From: DAIDKA01 sp035487155
GTDB taxonomy: Bacteria; Pseudomonadota; Gammaproteobacteria; Steroidobacterales; Steroidobacteraceae
Length of the DNA stretch: 64,000 nt
Assembly (NCBI GenBank): GCA_035487155.1
Contig: DATHMK010000023.1
Location: forward strand, 1 to 64,000
Direction: 5' to 3'
The notes beneath the pieces are model-generated. The model had not been told where the DNA came from, ran no database searches, and worked only from the letters and a program-made list of their open reading frames with translations. The translations under genes and the position numbers were made by a program. Positions 43,187-51,419 of the stretch are shown piece by piece; the first letter of the stretch is position 1, and each line of letters begins with the position of its first letter.

Positions 43187-44407
43187 CTAGTGATTGCTCA
43201 GGGCGTACCGGATCGCAAGCTGGACCAGGCTCTGGGTCGCAAAGGGTGTTTCGCCGAAGAAAATTGCCCGATTGGTCTGAAAACCGCGGGCGCGCACCCC
43301 TTCAAGCGTGAAGCGCCAGTGGGCATCGGGTTCGAAGCGGTAGGCCAGCGTCACCGCATGGCCGCCCTGGTCGCCAAGGGAGGAGGTTTGCTGGGCAGCG
43401 ACCTGGAAGTCATCGAAGCGCGCCGACAAGGTGCTGCGGCCCGCGCGCTTGGCGACCAGCACATAGCGGGTCACGAATTTCCAGCCGAGCAGGCCCAATT
43501 CATCCGGTTCGACGAAGGTCTCCCCCGCCATCCATTGCACGATGGCCGTCCAGCCGTCGTCGTTCTCGGCGCGCAGTCCCACGGTGTCGAAGCGCGTCTG
43601 CCACGCATAGGCGCCGCTGACTTCATCGTCCGCGGTGGGATTGGCGTGGTTGTCGTAATGCAGCGCTTCGAGGGTCACGCGATCCAGGTAGTGAACATCC
43701 AGGCCCTCGTAGGTACCGGCATGATTGTCGTACTGGTGGTATTCATCGATCGGGCCGAAGGGATAGCTGCCGCGACCGACGCGCCCGAACAACGAACCCT
43801 GCCAGTCACTGATCGTGAAACCCGACACGCTCAGCGCGCTACCGGCGCCCTGGTTCCAGCCGTACACCCCGAAGGCTGCGCTGGCATCGAAATCATGTCC
43901 CGAATGGGTGCCCAGCCACTCGAGCTTCAGTTCCGTGCCGATGGTGCGCAGCTCCTGCGCCACCCAGCTGTCCATGGCCGAAAATGACAGCGTGTACGGT
44001 GACTCCCAGCCGTCGGTGCGGTTCTCCAGCGACATCGGTGCATAGAAGGCGCCCAACTTCAGGCGTGCGCGCCAGTCGCCCAGGGGATAGGGATGCAGCT
44101 GCAGATACGCCTCGGTGACGTCCAGCACATTGCGGTCATGCTGGCCCCAGGCCGAGACGTCGACTTTGAAGCTGAGCACATCCCCAAGCTCCTGCGACAG
44201 TGCCAGGCGCGCGCGGCCCAGTTGCAGCCCATCACGGTCAGCGCCGTAGCGCAGGATGCCCAGTCCGCCGTCCGCCACTGCCGCCGGCGCATCCGCCCCC
44301 ACCAGGCGCACGTCAAGCGCTGCATCCCAGTCGGTGGCCTGGGCGCGGGCCATGGCCAGTGCGAGCAGCGCCGCAGCGCCCACCCGAACCACACCGCGGA
44401 CCATCAT
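43187..44407 (-). CDS. Outer-membrane porin-like beta-barrel protein
   Basis: 406 residues. A signal peptide (about 1-24, ending in ARAQA) is followed by alternating amphipathic strands typical of porins: LQLGRARLALSQELGDVLSFKVDVSAW, AYLQLHPYPL, ARLKLGAFYAPMS and LAIRYALSNH at the end. No TonB box or plug domain is seen. The last residue is His, not the usual Phe. The ATG shares one base with the upstream cupredoxin-like gene stop (TGATG), so the two are co-translated. Substrate unknown. Confidence 0.72.
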   Translation of the reverse strand: MMVRGVVRVGAAALLALAMARAQATDWDAALDVRLVGADAPAAVADGGLGILRYGADRDGLQLGRARLALSQELGDVLSFKVDVSAWGQHDRNVLDVTEAYLQLHPYPLGDWRARLKLGAFYAPMSLENRTDGWESPYTLSFSAMDSWVAQELRTIGTELKLEWLGTHSGHDFDASAAFGVYGWNQGAGSALSVSGFTISDWQGSLFGRVGRGSYPFGPIDEYHQYDNHAGTYEGLDVHYLDRVTLEALHYDNHANPTADDEVSGAYAWQTRFDTVGLRAENDDGWTAIVQWMAGETFVEPDELGLLGWKFVTRYVLVAKRAGRSTLSARFDDFQVAAQQTSSLGDQGGHAVTLAYRFEPDAHWRFTLEGVRARGFQTNRAIFFGETPFATQSLVQLAIRYALSNH

Positions 44408-45093
44408 CAGTAGGCGTCCCAGGAATGGGGTCGCTGCTGCAATGGCGCGGGACGCAGCGCCTTGTCGGCCCGCAGCTCCGTGACCACATGATCGCCGGGA
44501 TTCACGACGATCTCACGCGTCAGCATCTGCCCCGACCCCTGCAGACGCGGGCTCCACACCTCGATTCGGTAGCGGCCGCGCGCGACATCCGGCTGCGCCC
44601 AGCTGCCATCGGCGCGCGTCATGCCGTAGTAGGCCCCGTCGGTGACCAGGATGTAGGCCAGCATGGCGTCATGGATGTTGCAGCCCAGTGTCACCAGGCC
44701 CGCGCGGTCGAAATGCTCCGGAGGATGCGCAGTGCCGCGATACAGCCCCAGTTTGAAAGGATGCGCCGGGGAGAAGGAATAGACCTCGTGACTGACCTTG
44801 TCGGTATTGGGGAAGCTCACCGTCGAGCCCACCGGGATGACCAGCAGATCAGGTGCGAAGGCGAGGTTGATCTGGTCCATGACGGCCTGGATGGGTGCCG
44901 GCGGGGCCGCAGTGGTCGCGAGCGCATGAACCGTGACCACCGCGCCCGGCAGGGGCTTGCCGTTCAGTTGCATGACCCGCACCTGCAGATCGGCTGCCGC
45001 AAGGGGCAGGCAAAAACTCACGGCCAGCAGCAGGCCCGCGAGCCGCGCCGGCAGCGTGCGGCAATCACACCAAGTGGCCTGTGCCTCGCGCAT
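44407..45093 (-). CDS. Exported cupredoxin-like protein (methylamine-utilisation type)
   Basis: 228 residues with a signal peptide (about 1-33). The mature domain has a carboxypeptidase-regulatory-like start (VMQLNGKPLPGAVVTVHA) and a plastocyanin-like copper site: His102 (VSHEVYSF), Cys138, His141 and Met144 (GCNIHDAM). These are the four ligands of a type 1 copper centre. Such proteins are often annotated as methylamine utilisation protein. It probably carries electrons in the periplasm. It is co-translated with the porin-like gene and divergent from a c-di-GMP protein gene 102 bp away. Confidence 0.8.
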   Translation of the reverse strand: MREAQATWCDCRTLPARLAGLLLAVSFCLPLAAADLQVRVMQLNGKPLPGAVVTVHALATTAAPPAPIQAVMDQINLAFAPDLLVIPVGSTVSFPNTDKVSHEVYSFSPAHPFKLGLYRGTAHPPEHFDRAGLVTLGCNIHDAMLAYILVTDGAYYGMTRADGSWAQPDVARGRYRIEVWSPRLQGSGQMLTREIVVNPGDHVVTELRADKALRPAPLQQRPHSWDAY

Positions 45094-45195
45094 CGACCTT
45101 ATCCCCGCTGGCGGAAATATCGCTCCTGTGTACCACCGCACGCCTCGTCTCCGCGCAGGGGACTACGATCTATCAAGCCCATTTGAACCCATGAT

Positions 45196-47565
45196 ATGTA
45201 TAGTTTCCGCAACCGACTTCTCGCACTGATCATCGGTCTGGTGATCGCCACCCAGAGTGTGACGCTGGTCGCAGTTCTGTACAGCACGGCGCACGAGGCG
45301 CGAGTGCGTGCCGACGAGCGGCTGCGTTATGGGTCGCAGGTGGTGCAGCAGTACATGCGGCTGCGCGCCGGCCAGCTCTCCAGTACCGTGGCCGTCATGG
45401 CGGCGGATTTCGGATTCAAGGACGCCGTCGCCACTCACGACGGGCCGACCATGCTCTCGGCGGCAACCAATCATGCCGAGCGCATCGGCTGGGATGTGGT
45501 CGTGTTCCTGGATACCGATGGCAGGCTCCTCGCATCCAATTCCCCGTATGTAGCAGCGCATGCGCCAACGGTTCAAAAGCTCATCAATCCGGATGCTGGC
45601 GCCCAGGATGAGGCGCACCTGGTGGTGTTGGGTGATCACCTGTACCAGTTCTTCGTGACCCCGGTGCGCGCCCCCGAGACCATTGCCTGGGTGGCCATGG
45701 GCTTTGCGGTGGATGATGAACTCGCCTCGCATGTGCGCGATCTGGTGGGCACCCAGGTCAGCGTCCTGGCGGGTGATCACGGGCGTCTGAATCTCATGGC
45801 CTCGACGCTGCCGCCCGAGGAACGCGCCGCACTGGCCGCCCGCCACGACCTGTCGATGCTGGGCGATGCCACCCAGGCCGAGCCGCTGGGCCAGCAGGAC
45901 TACCTGACCTCGGTGTCGCGGCTGGGCGGGTCCTCCGAGAGGGTCGCTGTTGTGCTGCAGCAGCCAATGGCTGAGGTGATGGCACCGTATCGTTCACAGC
46001 GCAATGCGCTTGCGGCCATCGGCGGCATCGCACTGGGAGCCGCCCTCGGAATCGCGCTGCTGCTGAGCCGCGGCGCGACCCGGCCCATCCGCGAGCTGGT
46101 GCGTGCCGCCCAGCGAATCCAGGCCGGCACCTATGATAAGACCGTGGACGTGGGCGGCGGCGAGGAGTTCCGCAGCCTCGCGGCGACCTTCAACGCCATG
46201 CAGGAGAACATCGCCGAACGCGAGGCGCGGATCAGTCACGACGCGCATCATGATGCGCTGACCGGCTTGCCCAACCGCACCTACACCGAACGCCATCTGG
46301 AGGAGCTGCTGCGCCTGTCGCCGCCGCCGCCCGTCGCCCTGATCCTGCTCGAAGTGGTCAATCTCGGGGAGATCAACGCCTCCCTGGGCCACCACGTAGG
46401 CGACTCGGCGCTGCGTGAAATGGCGCAACGGCTGCGCCAGAACTGCGGCGAGAATGACATCACCGCGCGCCTGGGTTCCGCGCAGTTCCTGGTCGTGGCG
46501 CGCGGCTGCACCCTCAGCCGCGCCGCGCTGCTCACCGAACAGCTGATCGGCTCGCTGCGTGCCGGCTTCAGCCTGCTGTCGGTGAGTCTTGACCTGCACG
46601 TGAATGCCGGCATGTGCTGCGCGCCGGATCATGACAATACCGCCGAAGGACTGCTGCGCCATGTGCATACGGCGCTGGAGGATGCCGGCGAGGCGCGCGG
46701 GCGTATCGCGGTATATCGCCCCGGTCGCGAGGAGGAACTGCGGCGACGTCTGGCGCTGGCCGGTGATCTGGGCGGCGGCATCGAACGCAATGAGCTCACG
46801 CTGGTGTATCAGCCCAAGATCGATCTGGCGAGCGGCCGGGTGCGCAGCCTCGAGGCGCTGGCGCGCTGGACCCATGCGCAGCTGGGTCCGGTGTCACCGG
46901 GTGAGTTCGTGCCCATAGCCGAACAGACCGGAGGCTCGCGGCGCCTGACCAGCTGGGCCCTGGGTGCGGCCATCGCGCAGATGGCGGCATGGCGCCGTGA
47001 CGGCATCGACATCGACGTCGCGGTGAATCTGTCGGCGCCGGATCTGCTCGATTCGCAGCTCGGCGATGAGATACTCGAGACCCTTGGCAAGCACGGCGTG
47101 CCCCCGACGCGCCTGATCCTGGAGATCACCGAAGGCGCCGTGATCCGCGACCCGGCGCTGGCGGTTCGCAACATGCAGCTGCTGCGCATCGCCGGGGTGC
47201 GCTTCTCGCTGGATGACTTCGGCACCGGTTACTCATCCCTGTCGCAGTTGAGCCGCCTGCCCCTGGATGAACTGAAGATCGACCGTTCCTTCATCACCCG
47301 CGCCCATGAGCGCCGCGACGATGTGACCATCATCATGTCCACCATCGAGCTGGCCCACAACATGGGCCTGAAGGTGGTGGCCGAGGGCGTCGAGACGCAC
47401 GAAGCCTGGAATCTGCTGCAGCGCCTGGGTTGCGACCTGGTTCAAGGCTACCTGGTGAGCCGGCCGCTGTCGGTCGCGGACACGGTTGCCTTCCTGAAGC
47501 AGGCGCAGAGCAGCCAGCCGGTTGATGAAATCACCAACCGCCAGCTGCGCACCCTGAAGGTCTAG
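45196..47565 (+). CDS. CACHE-HAMP-GGDEF-EAL cyclic-di-GMP phosphodiesterase
   Basis: 789 residues. Helix 1 (about 7-29), a periplasmic double-CACHE-like sensor (30-270), helix 2 (about 275-293) and HAMP (293-345) are followed by a GGDEF domain whose motif reads GSAQF, so cyclase activity should be lost. The EAL domain is intact: LEALARW, NLSAPDLLD, LEITEGAV, LDDFGTGYSS, LKIDRSF and VAEGVET. It should hydrolyse c-di-GMP in response to a periplasmic ligand. The divergent cupredoxin/porin pair suggests a redox-related signal. Confidence 0.92.
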   Translation: MYSFRNRLLALIIGLVIATQSVTLVAVLYSTAHEARVRADERLRYGSQVVQQYMRLRAGQLSSTVAVMAADFGFKDAVATHDGPTMLSAATNHAERIGWDVVVFLDTDGRLLASNSPYVAAHAPTVQKLINPDAGAQDEAHLVVLGDHLYQFFVTPVRAPETIAWVAMGFAVDDELASHVRDLVGTQVSVLAGDHGRLNLMASTLPPEERAALAARHDLSMLGDATQAEPLGQQDYLTSVSRLGGSSERVAVVLQQPMAEVMAPYRSQRNALAAIGGIALGAALGIALLLSRGATRPIRELVRAAQRIQAGTYDKTVDVGGGEEFRSLAATFNAMQENIAEREARISHDAHHDALTGLPNRTYTERHLEELLRLSPPPPVALILLEVVNLGEINASLGHHVGDSALREMAQRLRQNCGENDITARLGSAQFLVVARGCTLSRAALLTEQLIGSLRAGFSLLSVSLDLHVNAGMCCAPDHDNTAEGLLRHVHTALEDAGEARGRIAVYRPGREEELRRRLALAGDLGGGIERNELTLVYQPKIDLASGRVRSLEALARWTHAQLGPVSPGEFVPIAEQTGGSRRLTSWALGAAIAQMAAWRRDGIDIDVAVNLSAPDLLDSQLGDEILETLGKHGVPPTRLILEITEGAVIRDPALAVRNMQLLRIAGVRFSLDDFGTGYSSLSQLSRLPLDELKIDRSFITRAHERRDDVTIIMSTIELAHNMGLKVVAEGVETHEAWNLLQRLGCDLVQGYLVSRPLSVADTVAFLKQAQSSQPVDEITNRQLRTLKV

Positions 47566-47577
47566 GCGCCCCGGCCG

Positions 47578-48600
47578 CTACTGCATGCTCACGTCGCGGG
47601 CCTGGTCCGACATGCCCTGCTGCCAGGTGCTCCAACCCGAATTCATGCCATAGGGGCTGCGCTGCAGGACGGCCTGGATGCGATGGATCTTGCCGCCCTG
47701 CACCTTGAACAGCTCGGCAATCTCCCAGGTCCAGGGCTGCACCGGACCGGCGACGATCTGCCGTCCGTCGGGCGTGGTGAAATGCCGGGTGTCGCCGCCC
47801 TCGTGATCGAAGAAGCCGAAGGCGAAGACGATGCCGCGCTCCTCGTCCACCGCGACATAGCGCCGGTCGCGGATGCGACTGACGAAGTGCAGCAGGCCGG
47901 ACTTGAACTGCTCCATGCAGCTCCACTGCGCGGAATAATTGCTGGAGGTGGCAGGGTCCGGCCGCGTCTGCCCGGGGGGCGTGGGCGCGTTGGTGGTCTG
48001 CATGCCGTTTTCCAGCCGGTTGCAGTCATCGGCGAAGGGATAGTCGCCCTTGCCGTCATTCTGCTGCATGCCGGTGAAGTACTTGTTGGCCGTGGCGATC
48101 AGCTGCGCGCGTGAGACCCGCTCGGCGGGCGGCACGGTGGCGAGGTAGATCGGATCCACCGTCTTGCCATCCATGGCCAGCGCCGGCTTCTCATCGCGCG
48201 CCATCAATTCCTCGATTTGCGTGATCTTGCCGTCGCGCACGCGCAGGCGCAGCGCCATCAGCACTTCGGTGCCCTTGGCAGGGTCGCGGTTGTCCTCCTC
48301 GATGGTGCCGAAAAAAGCCACCTCGCCCGCAGGCGGGTCGGTGACGAACAGGCGGTAGTGGCCCTTGGCATGCATGGTGCGCCACAGCCCGTCGCCGATC
48401 GCCAGTTGCTGACCGTCCTCGGTGTACCGCACATCAGCTGCCAGCGGCACACGCGATGGATCATGGGCCAGCAGGGCATCGAAGTAGCGGTCGACGAAAC
48501 CTTCCAGGCAGCCCCGATCGCACTGCGCCGCCTGCGCGCTGCTTGCGCCGGCCAGCAGCAGCAGCGCCGCCAGGCACTTGAACTTGCGCATACTGTTCAT
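47578..48600 (-). CDS. Exported protein with SnoaL/NTF2-like regions
   Basis: 340 residues with a signal peptide (about 1-24). CLEGFVDRYFDALLAHDPSRVPLAADVRYTEDGQ is an NTF2-like start, and a second NTF2-like half seems to cover the C-terminal part (FDHEGGDTRHF ... WEIAELFKVQGGKIHRIQAVL). Four cysteines are present. Some proteins with this layout act as ketosteroid-isomerase-like or dehydratase enzymes, but catalytic residues are not evident. GGGGGG lies 3 bases before the ATG. It is the last gene of the operon running from 51274. Confidence 0.72.
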   Translation of the reverse strand: MNSMRKFKCLAALLLLAGASSAQAAQCDRGCLEGFVDRYFDALLAHDPSRVPLAADVRYTEDGQQLAIGDGLWRTMHAKGHYRLFVTDPPAGEVAFFGTIEEDNRDPAKGTEVLMALRLRVRDGKITQIEELMARDEKPALAMDGKTVDPIYLATVPPAERVSRAQLIATANKYFTGMQQNDGKGDYPFADDCNRLENGMQTTNAPTPPGQTRPDPATSSNYSAQWSCMEQFKSGLLHFVSRIRDRRYVAVDEERGIVFAFGFFDHEGGDTRHFTTPDGRQIVAGPVQPWTWEIAELFKVQGGKIHRIQAVLQRSPYGMNSGWSTWQQGMSDQARDVSMQ

Positions 48601-48618
48601 GATCCCCCCCAACAATGC

Positions 48619-49026
48619 TTATTGATTTCGGAAATTGATTTCAAGCTTCACGCCGTTCGGATCGAACACGAACAGCTGCCGCATGCCGGATTTGGACACC
48701 AGGTTGCGCGCCGGGGTCACCCCATGGCGGGCCAGGCGTGCCACCACGGCCTCGAAGTCCTCGGCATTGAAGGCGACGTGATCGAAGGCCCCGGTGCTCG
48801 CGGCCGGCGCCGTCACCGGAATGTCCTTGCCGGTGGAGTGGGCGGTATAGCTGACCCACTCGGCGATATGGATCACGGGTGTGGAACCCAGGTACATCCA
48901 GTAGCCGGGAAACCCAAGTTGCGGCCGGAAGCCCTGGCTCATGCCCAGCGCGTCCTGGTAGAAGTCGCGCGTGGCATCCAGGTCCGAGGTGAGCACCAGG
49001 TAGTGCTCCATGGCCGTCAGCGGCAT
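48619..49026 (-). CDS. VOC-family (glyoxalase/dioxygenase-fold) protein
   Basis: 135 residues forming one vicinal-oxygen-chelate domain pair: HYLVLTSDLDATRDFYQDALGM at the start, FDHVAFNAEDFEAVVARLARHGV in the middle and RQLFVFDPNGVKLEINF at the end. His8, His69 or Glu at LEINF are candidate metal ligands. It may be an isomerase, dioxygenase or lyase of a small molecule. The first ATG (49026) or an ATG five codons later may be used. It lies in the operon between the SnoaL-like and DUF6152-like genes. Confidence 0.88.
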   Translation of the reverse strand: MPLTAMEHYLVLTSDLDATRDFYQDALGMSQGFRPQLGFPGYWMYLGSTPVIHIAEWVSYTAHSTGKDIPVTAPAASTGAFDHVAFNAEDFEAVVARLARHGVTPARNLVSKSGMRQLFVFDPNGVKLEINFRNQ

Positions 49027-49027
49027 A

Positions 49028-49444
49028 TCAGGGCGCCGAGGAGGCCGGCGGCGGCGGCCCGCCGCTTTGGCGCATCACGCTGCCATCGGCCAATGTCACG
49101 CTCATGAAGCTGCCGCCGTGTTCGGCGCCCTTGAGCGGATGGATCAGCATGCTGACCTTGTCACCGGGTTTGAGCGTGTGTTTGTTCCAGCCGCGGCGCG
49201 CGAGATAATTGGGGCTCATGCCCTCGATGCCCCACTGCTCGGCCGCCCCCTTGGCATCCGGGACATCAATCCAGATCCAGCTGTGCGGATTGGTCCACTG
49301 GAAGTCACGGATCGTGCCCTGCAGAGTCAGGGTCTGGGACATGTCGAACATGGCGTAGGAGTGATGCGCCAGCACCGCCGAGGGCAATGCCGCCAGGGTC
49401 AGCCACAGTGCGCCGGTGCGCAGACGGATCGCGTTGGGTTTCAT
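49028..49444 (-). CDS. DUF6152-like exported protein, copy 2
   Basis: 138 residues. The signal peptide (about 1-25) ends in VLA, so the mature N-terminus should be His-His-Ser (HHSYAMFDM), as in copy 1. The blocks LQGTIRDFQWTNPHSWIWIDV, WGIEGMSPNYLARRGWNKHTL and SMLIHPLKGAEHG correspond one to one with copy 1 at 41858. The C-terminal tail is Pro-rich. It starts 7 bases after the preceding secreted-protein gene ends and overlaps no gene. Role unknown. Confidence 0.87.
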   Translation of the reverse strand: MKPNAIRLRTGALWLTLAALPSAVLAHHSYAMFDMSQTLTLQGTIRDFQWTNPHSWIWIDVPDAKGAAEQWGIEGMSPNYLARRGWNKHTLKPGDKVSMLIHPLKGAEHGGSFMSVTLADGSVMRQSGGPPPPASSAP

Positions 49445-49451
49445 GATTGCC

Positions 49452-50192
49452 TCAATGGTTGAGGATGATGCCGGCCTTGCCCTTGTCGTCGGACAGGTTG
49501 CGGTTGTTCTGTTCGCAGATGTACTCGGCGATATCCCAGTCAGGATGGCGCTTGAGCACCTTGGTCGCGGTAACGGGTTTGCTGAGGGCCTTGGGGTCAT
49601 CGATGGTCGTCACGACTTCCATGGTGTCGGCAGCGGTGAGGCGGAAACGCTCGACGATGTGCATCTGGTCGCTGTGGCGGTATCCCTGGCTGGGACCCAG
49701 GGCGGTGTCCGGCGTGAAGCCGACCGAGTCCACCACCAGCGTGTCCCCTTCCCAATGGCCGATGGAGTGGCCGTTGTAGGTGAGGTCCGGATCATCCGGA
49801 TGCTTGCGGCCGTCCATGAAAATGCGCCGCGTCTGACTGTAGGCCTCGATCACGATGGTGACCTTGCCCGGCGTGAACAGCAGTTCCATGGGATAGGGCT
49901 GGTTCATGATGCCGGGCATGCCCGGCGGTACGCAGTTGGCCTGGGGCGTTTCCTGATTCTCGCCGCGCGCCTGGGCGGCCTTGAAGTCCGCGAGCTTCTG
50001 CGCATAGTCGGGGGTCAGCGCAGGCTGTTCGGGCATCCCCGGTCCGGGCCGGGTACGCACACCCATGGTGACTTCCCATACACCGCTCAGGTCGGGTCTG
50101 GATGCGGGCGCTTCGGCCGCCACGGCCGATCCCATGACCAGCAGCGTGGACACGCTCAGCAACCCGGTGATGCACCTGACAACGTATTGCAC
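49452..50192 (-). CDS. Exported protein of the GHSxGxWEGDTLVVDT family, copy 2
   Basis: 246 residues from the GTG at 50192, which has a strong GAGGGGGG ribosome-binding region; an ATG at 50219 is possible. The signal peptide ends near AVAAEA. Shared blocks with copy 1 at 42271 are ANCVPPGMPGIMNQPYP, GKVTIVIEAY, GHSIGHWEGDTLVVDSVGF, HSDQMHIVERFRL and YICEQNN. Paralogy with conserved order (secreted protein then DUF6152) shows module duplication. Two cysteines (ANC, ICEQ) occur at the same places in both copies and may form a disulfide. Confidence 0.82.
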   Translation of the reverse strand: MQYVVRCITGLLSVSTLLVMGSAVAAEAPASRPDLSGVWEVTMGVRTRPGPGMPEQPALTPDYAQKLADFKAAQARGENQETPQANCVPPGMPGIMNQPYPMELLFTPGKVTIVIEAYSQTRRIFMDGRKHPDDPDLTYNGHSIGHWEGDTLVVDSVGFTPDTALGPSQGYRHSDQMHIVERFRLTAADTMEVVTTIDDPKALSKPVTATKVLKRHPDWDIAEYICEQNNRNLSDDKGKAGIILNH

Positions 50193-50278
50193 CCTCGCCC
50201 CCCTCTCGCCTGACTCCATGTAATCGCACCTGGGCGCGCCCTGGCAAGCCTTGGGGCGCCAACCCGCGCAGCTTCAGT

Positions 50279-50767
50279 TCAGGCGAAGCCGATCCAGCGA
50301 CCCAGCGCGACGATGACCACCCAGATGCCCAGCGAAATGCCCCCGGCAAGCCGGGCCGCCAGGGGCGGCCGAACCGGCGCCTTGTCCCATTGCGCGACGG
50401 AACGGAAGGCACCCAGGTGAAAGATGCCCATGTTGATGGCGGCCAGCACCAACATGCACATCTTGGCCTCGAACTGCCAGATCCCCGAATAACGCACCGC
50501 CGAAGAGCTGAACAGCAGCGTGCCGGTGATGGCCGCGCAGATGAAGGCAATCCAGGTCCAGGGCAGCACGTCATCGGTCAGTTCCTTCACCGAGCGCTGC
50601 CGCGAGGCCAGGTTCAGCAGCCGCAGGTCGACCACCATGATGGATCCGACCACCAGCACCAGCGACAGCACGTGAATCGATTCGATGGTGGGGAACAGCC
50701 AGGTGTTCTCGCGAACGGCCGTGCCCCAGGGGGTCGCCTCCATCGCCTGCAGTATTTGCTTGATCAT
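50279..50767 (-). CDS. Four-helix membrane protein (DUF6644-like), copy A
   Basis: 162 residues with four membrane segments (about 25-48, 70-90, 100-120 and 138-158). The IESIHVLSLVLVVGSIMVVDLRLL block recalls heme-binding or quinone-linked integral membrane proteins, and its His32 may face the membrane core. It is a paralogue of the next gene at 50789 (IHVLSLV/VHIVSIA and LGRWIGF/CGRWIAY correspond). Function unknown. Confidence 0.78.
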   Translation of the reverse strand: MIKQILQAMEATPWGTAVRENTWLFPTIESIHVLSLVLVVGSIMVVDLRLLNLASRQRSVKELTDDVLPWTWIAFICAAITGTLLFSSSAVRYSGIWQFEAKMCMLVLAAINMGIFHLGAFRSVAQWDKAPVRPPLAARLAGGISLGIWVVIVALGRWIGFA

Positions 50768-50788
50768 GTCTACCGCGCCCCTGTCTGC

Positions 50789-51274
50789 TCAACCATGCTC
50801 GACATAGGCGATCCAGCGCCCGCAACCGATGATCCCGATCCAGATCAGCAGCGACACCGAGCCCAGCGCGATGGCTGCCGCCCGATTGCGATCCCAGAAG
50901 GTTTTGTTGCGACGCAACATAAACTGGAACGTAAAGGTCAGCACCACGCCCGCGGCCAGCAGCGACATCTTCAGCCAGAACACCTTGTTCAGAAGATCAC
51001 GGCCGGGCTCCCCGATGATGAGGATGCTTCCGGAGCACAGCAGCACCACCAGCGCCGTCCACACCCAGGGCAGGAACCGGTGCGCCATGTCGGGCAGGCT
51101 CTGGCGGCGCCCGGCGATGCCCACCAGGCGCAGATCCAGCATGGCCATGGACGTCATCACGATGGCGATCGAGACGATATGCACGATCTGCACTGTCGGA
51201 ATCACCCAGAAAATGTCCTGGATATGCTCGCTCAATGCGGTGGCGGCCAGCCACCTGCAGAATTCTCGGATCAT
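50789..51274 (-). CDS. Four-helix membrane protein (DUF6644-like), copy B
   Basis: 161 residues, first gene of the operon, with four membrane helices. The VQIVHIVSIAIVMTSMAMLDLRLVGI segment parallels copy A, including the histidine and the DLRL motif after helix 1. Tandem divergent copies suggest a heterodimer. If the conserved histidines bind heme, the pair could be a small membrane redox unit serving the periplasmic products of the same operon; this is inference. Confidence 0.78.
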   Translation of the reverse strand: MIREFCRWLAATALSEHIQDIFWVIPTVQIVHIVSIAIVMTSMAMLDLRLVGIAGRRQSLPDMAHRFLPWVWTALVVLLCSGSILIIGEPGRDLLNKVFWLKMSLLAAGVVLTFTFQFMLRRNKTFWDRNRAAAIALGSVSLLIWIGIIGCGRWIAYVEHG

Positions 51275-51364
51275 CTACCCCTCTCCCAAGAGACGCCGAC
51301 CGGGTACATGGTGCGCCCCAACACCCGTGATAGTCAGCTAAATCACTGTTTCTGATTGCGTTAT

Positions 51365-51374
51365 TTAACGTTAA
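51365..51374. promoter_or_regulatory. TTAACGTTAA palindrome in divergent promoter region
   Basis: TTAACGTTAA (51365-51374), inside an A/T-rich stretch, lies between the envelope operon (start 51274) and the winged-helix regulator gene (start 51420). It is a candidate operator. A TGCTAGCAT extended -10-like element at 51382-51390 may drive the regulator gene. Confidence 0.45.
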
Positions 51375-51419
51375 CAAATCGTGCTAGCATCGCCGCCCGC
51401 GCCACATCCATCCCATCCC

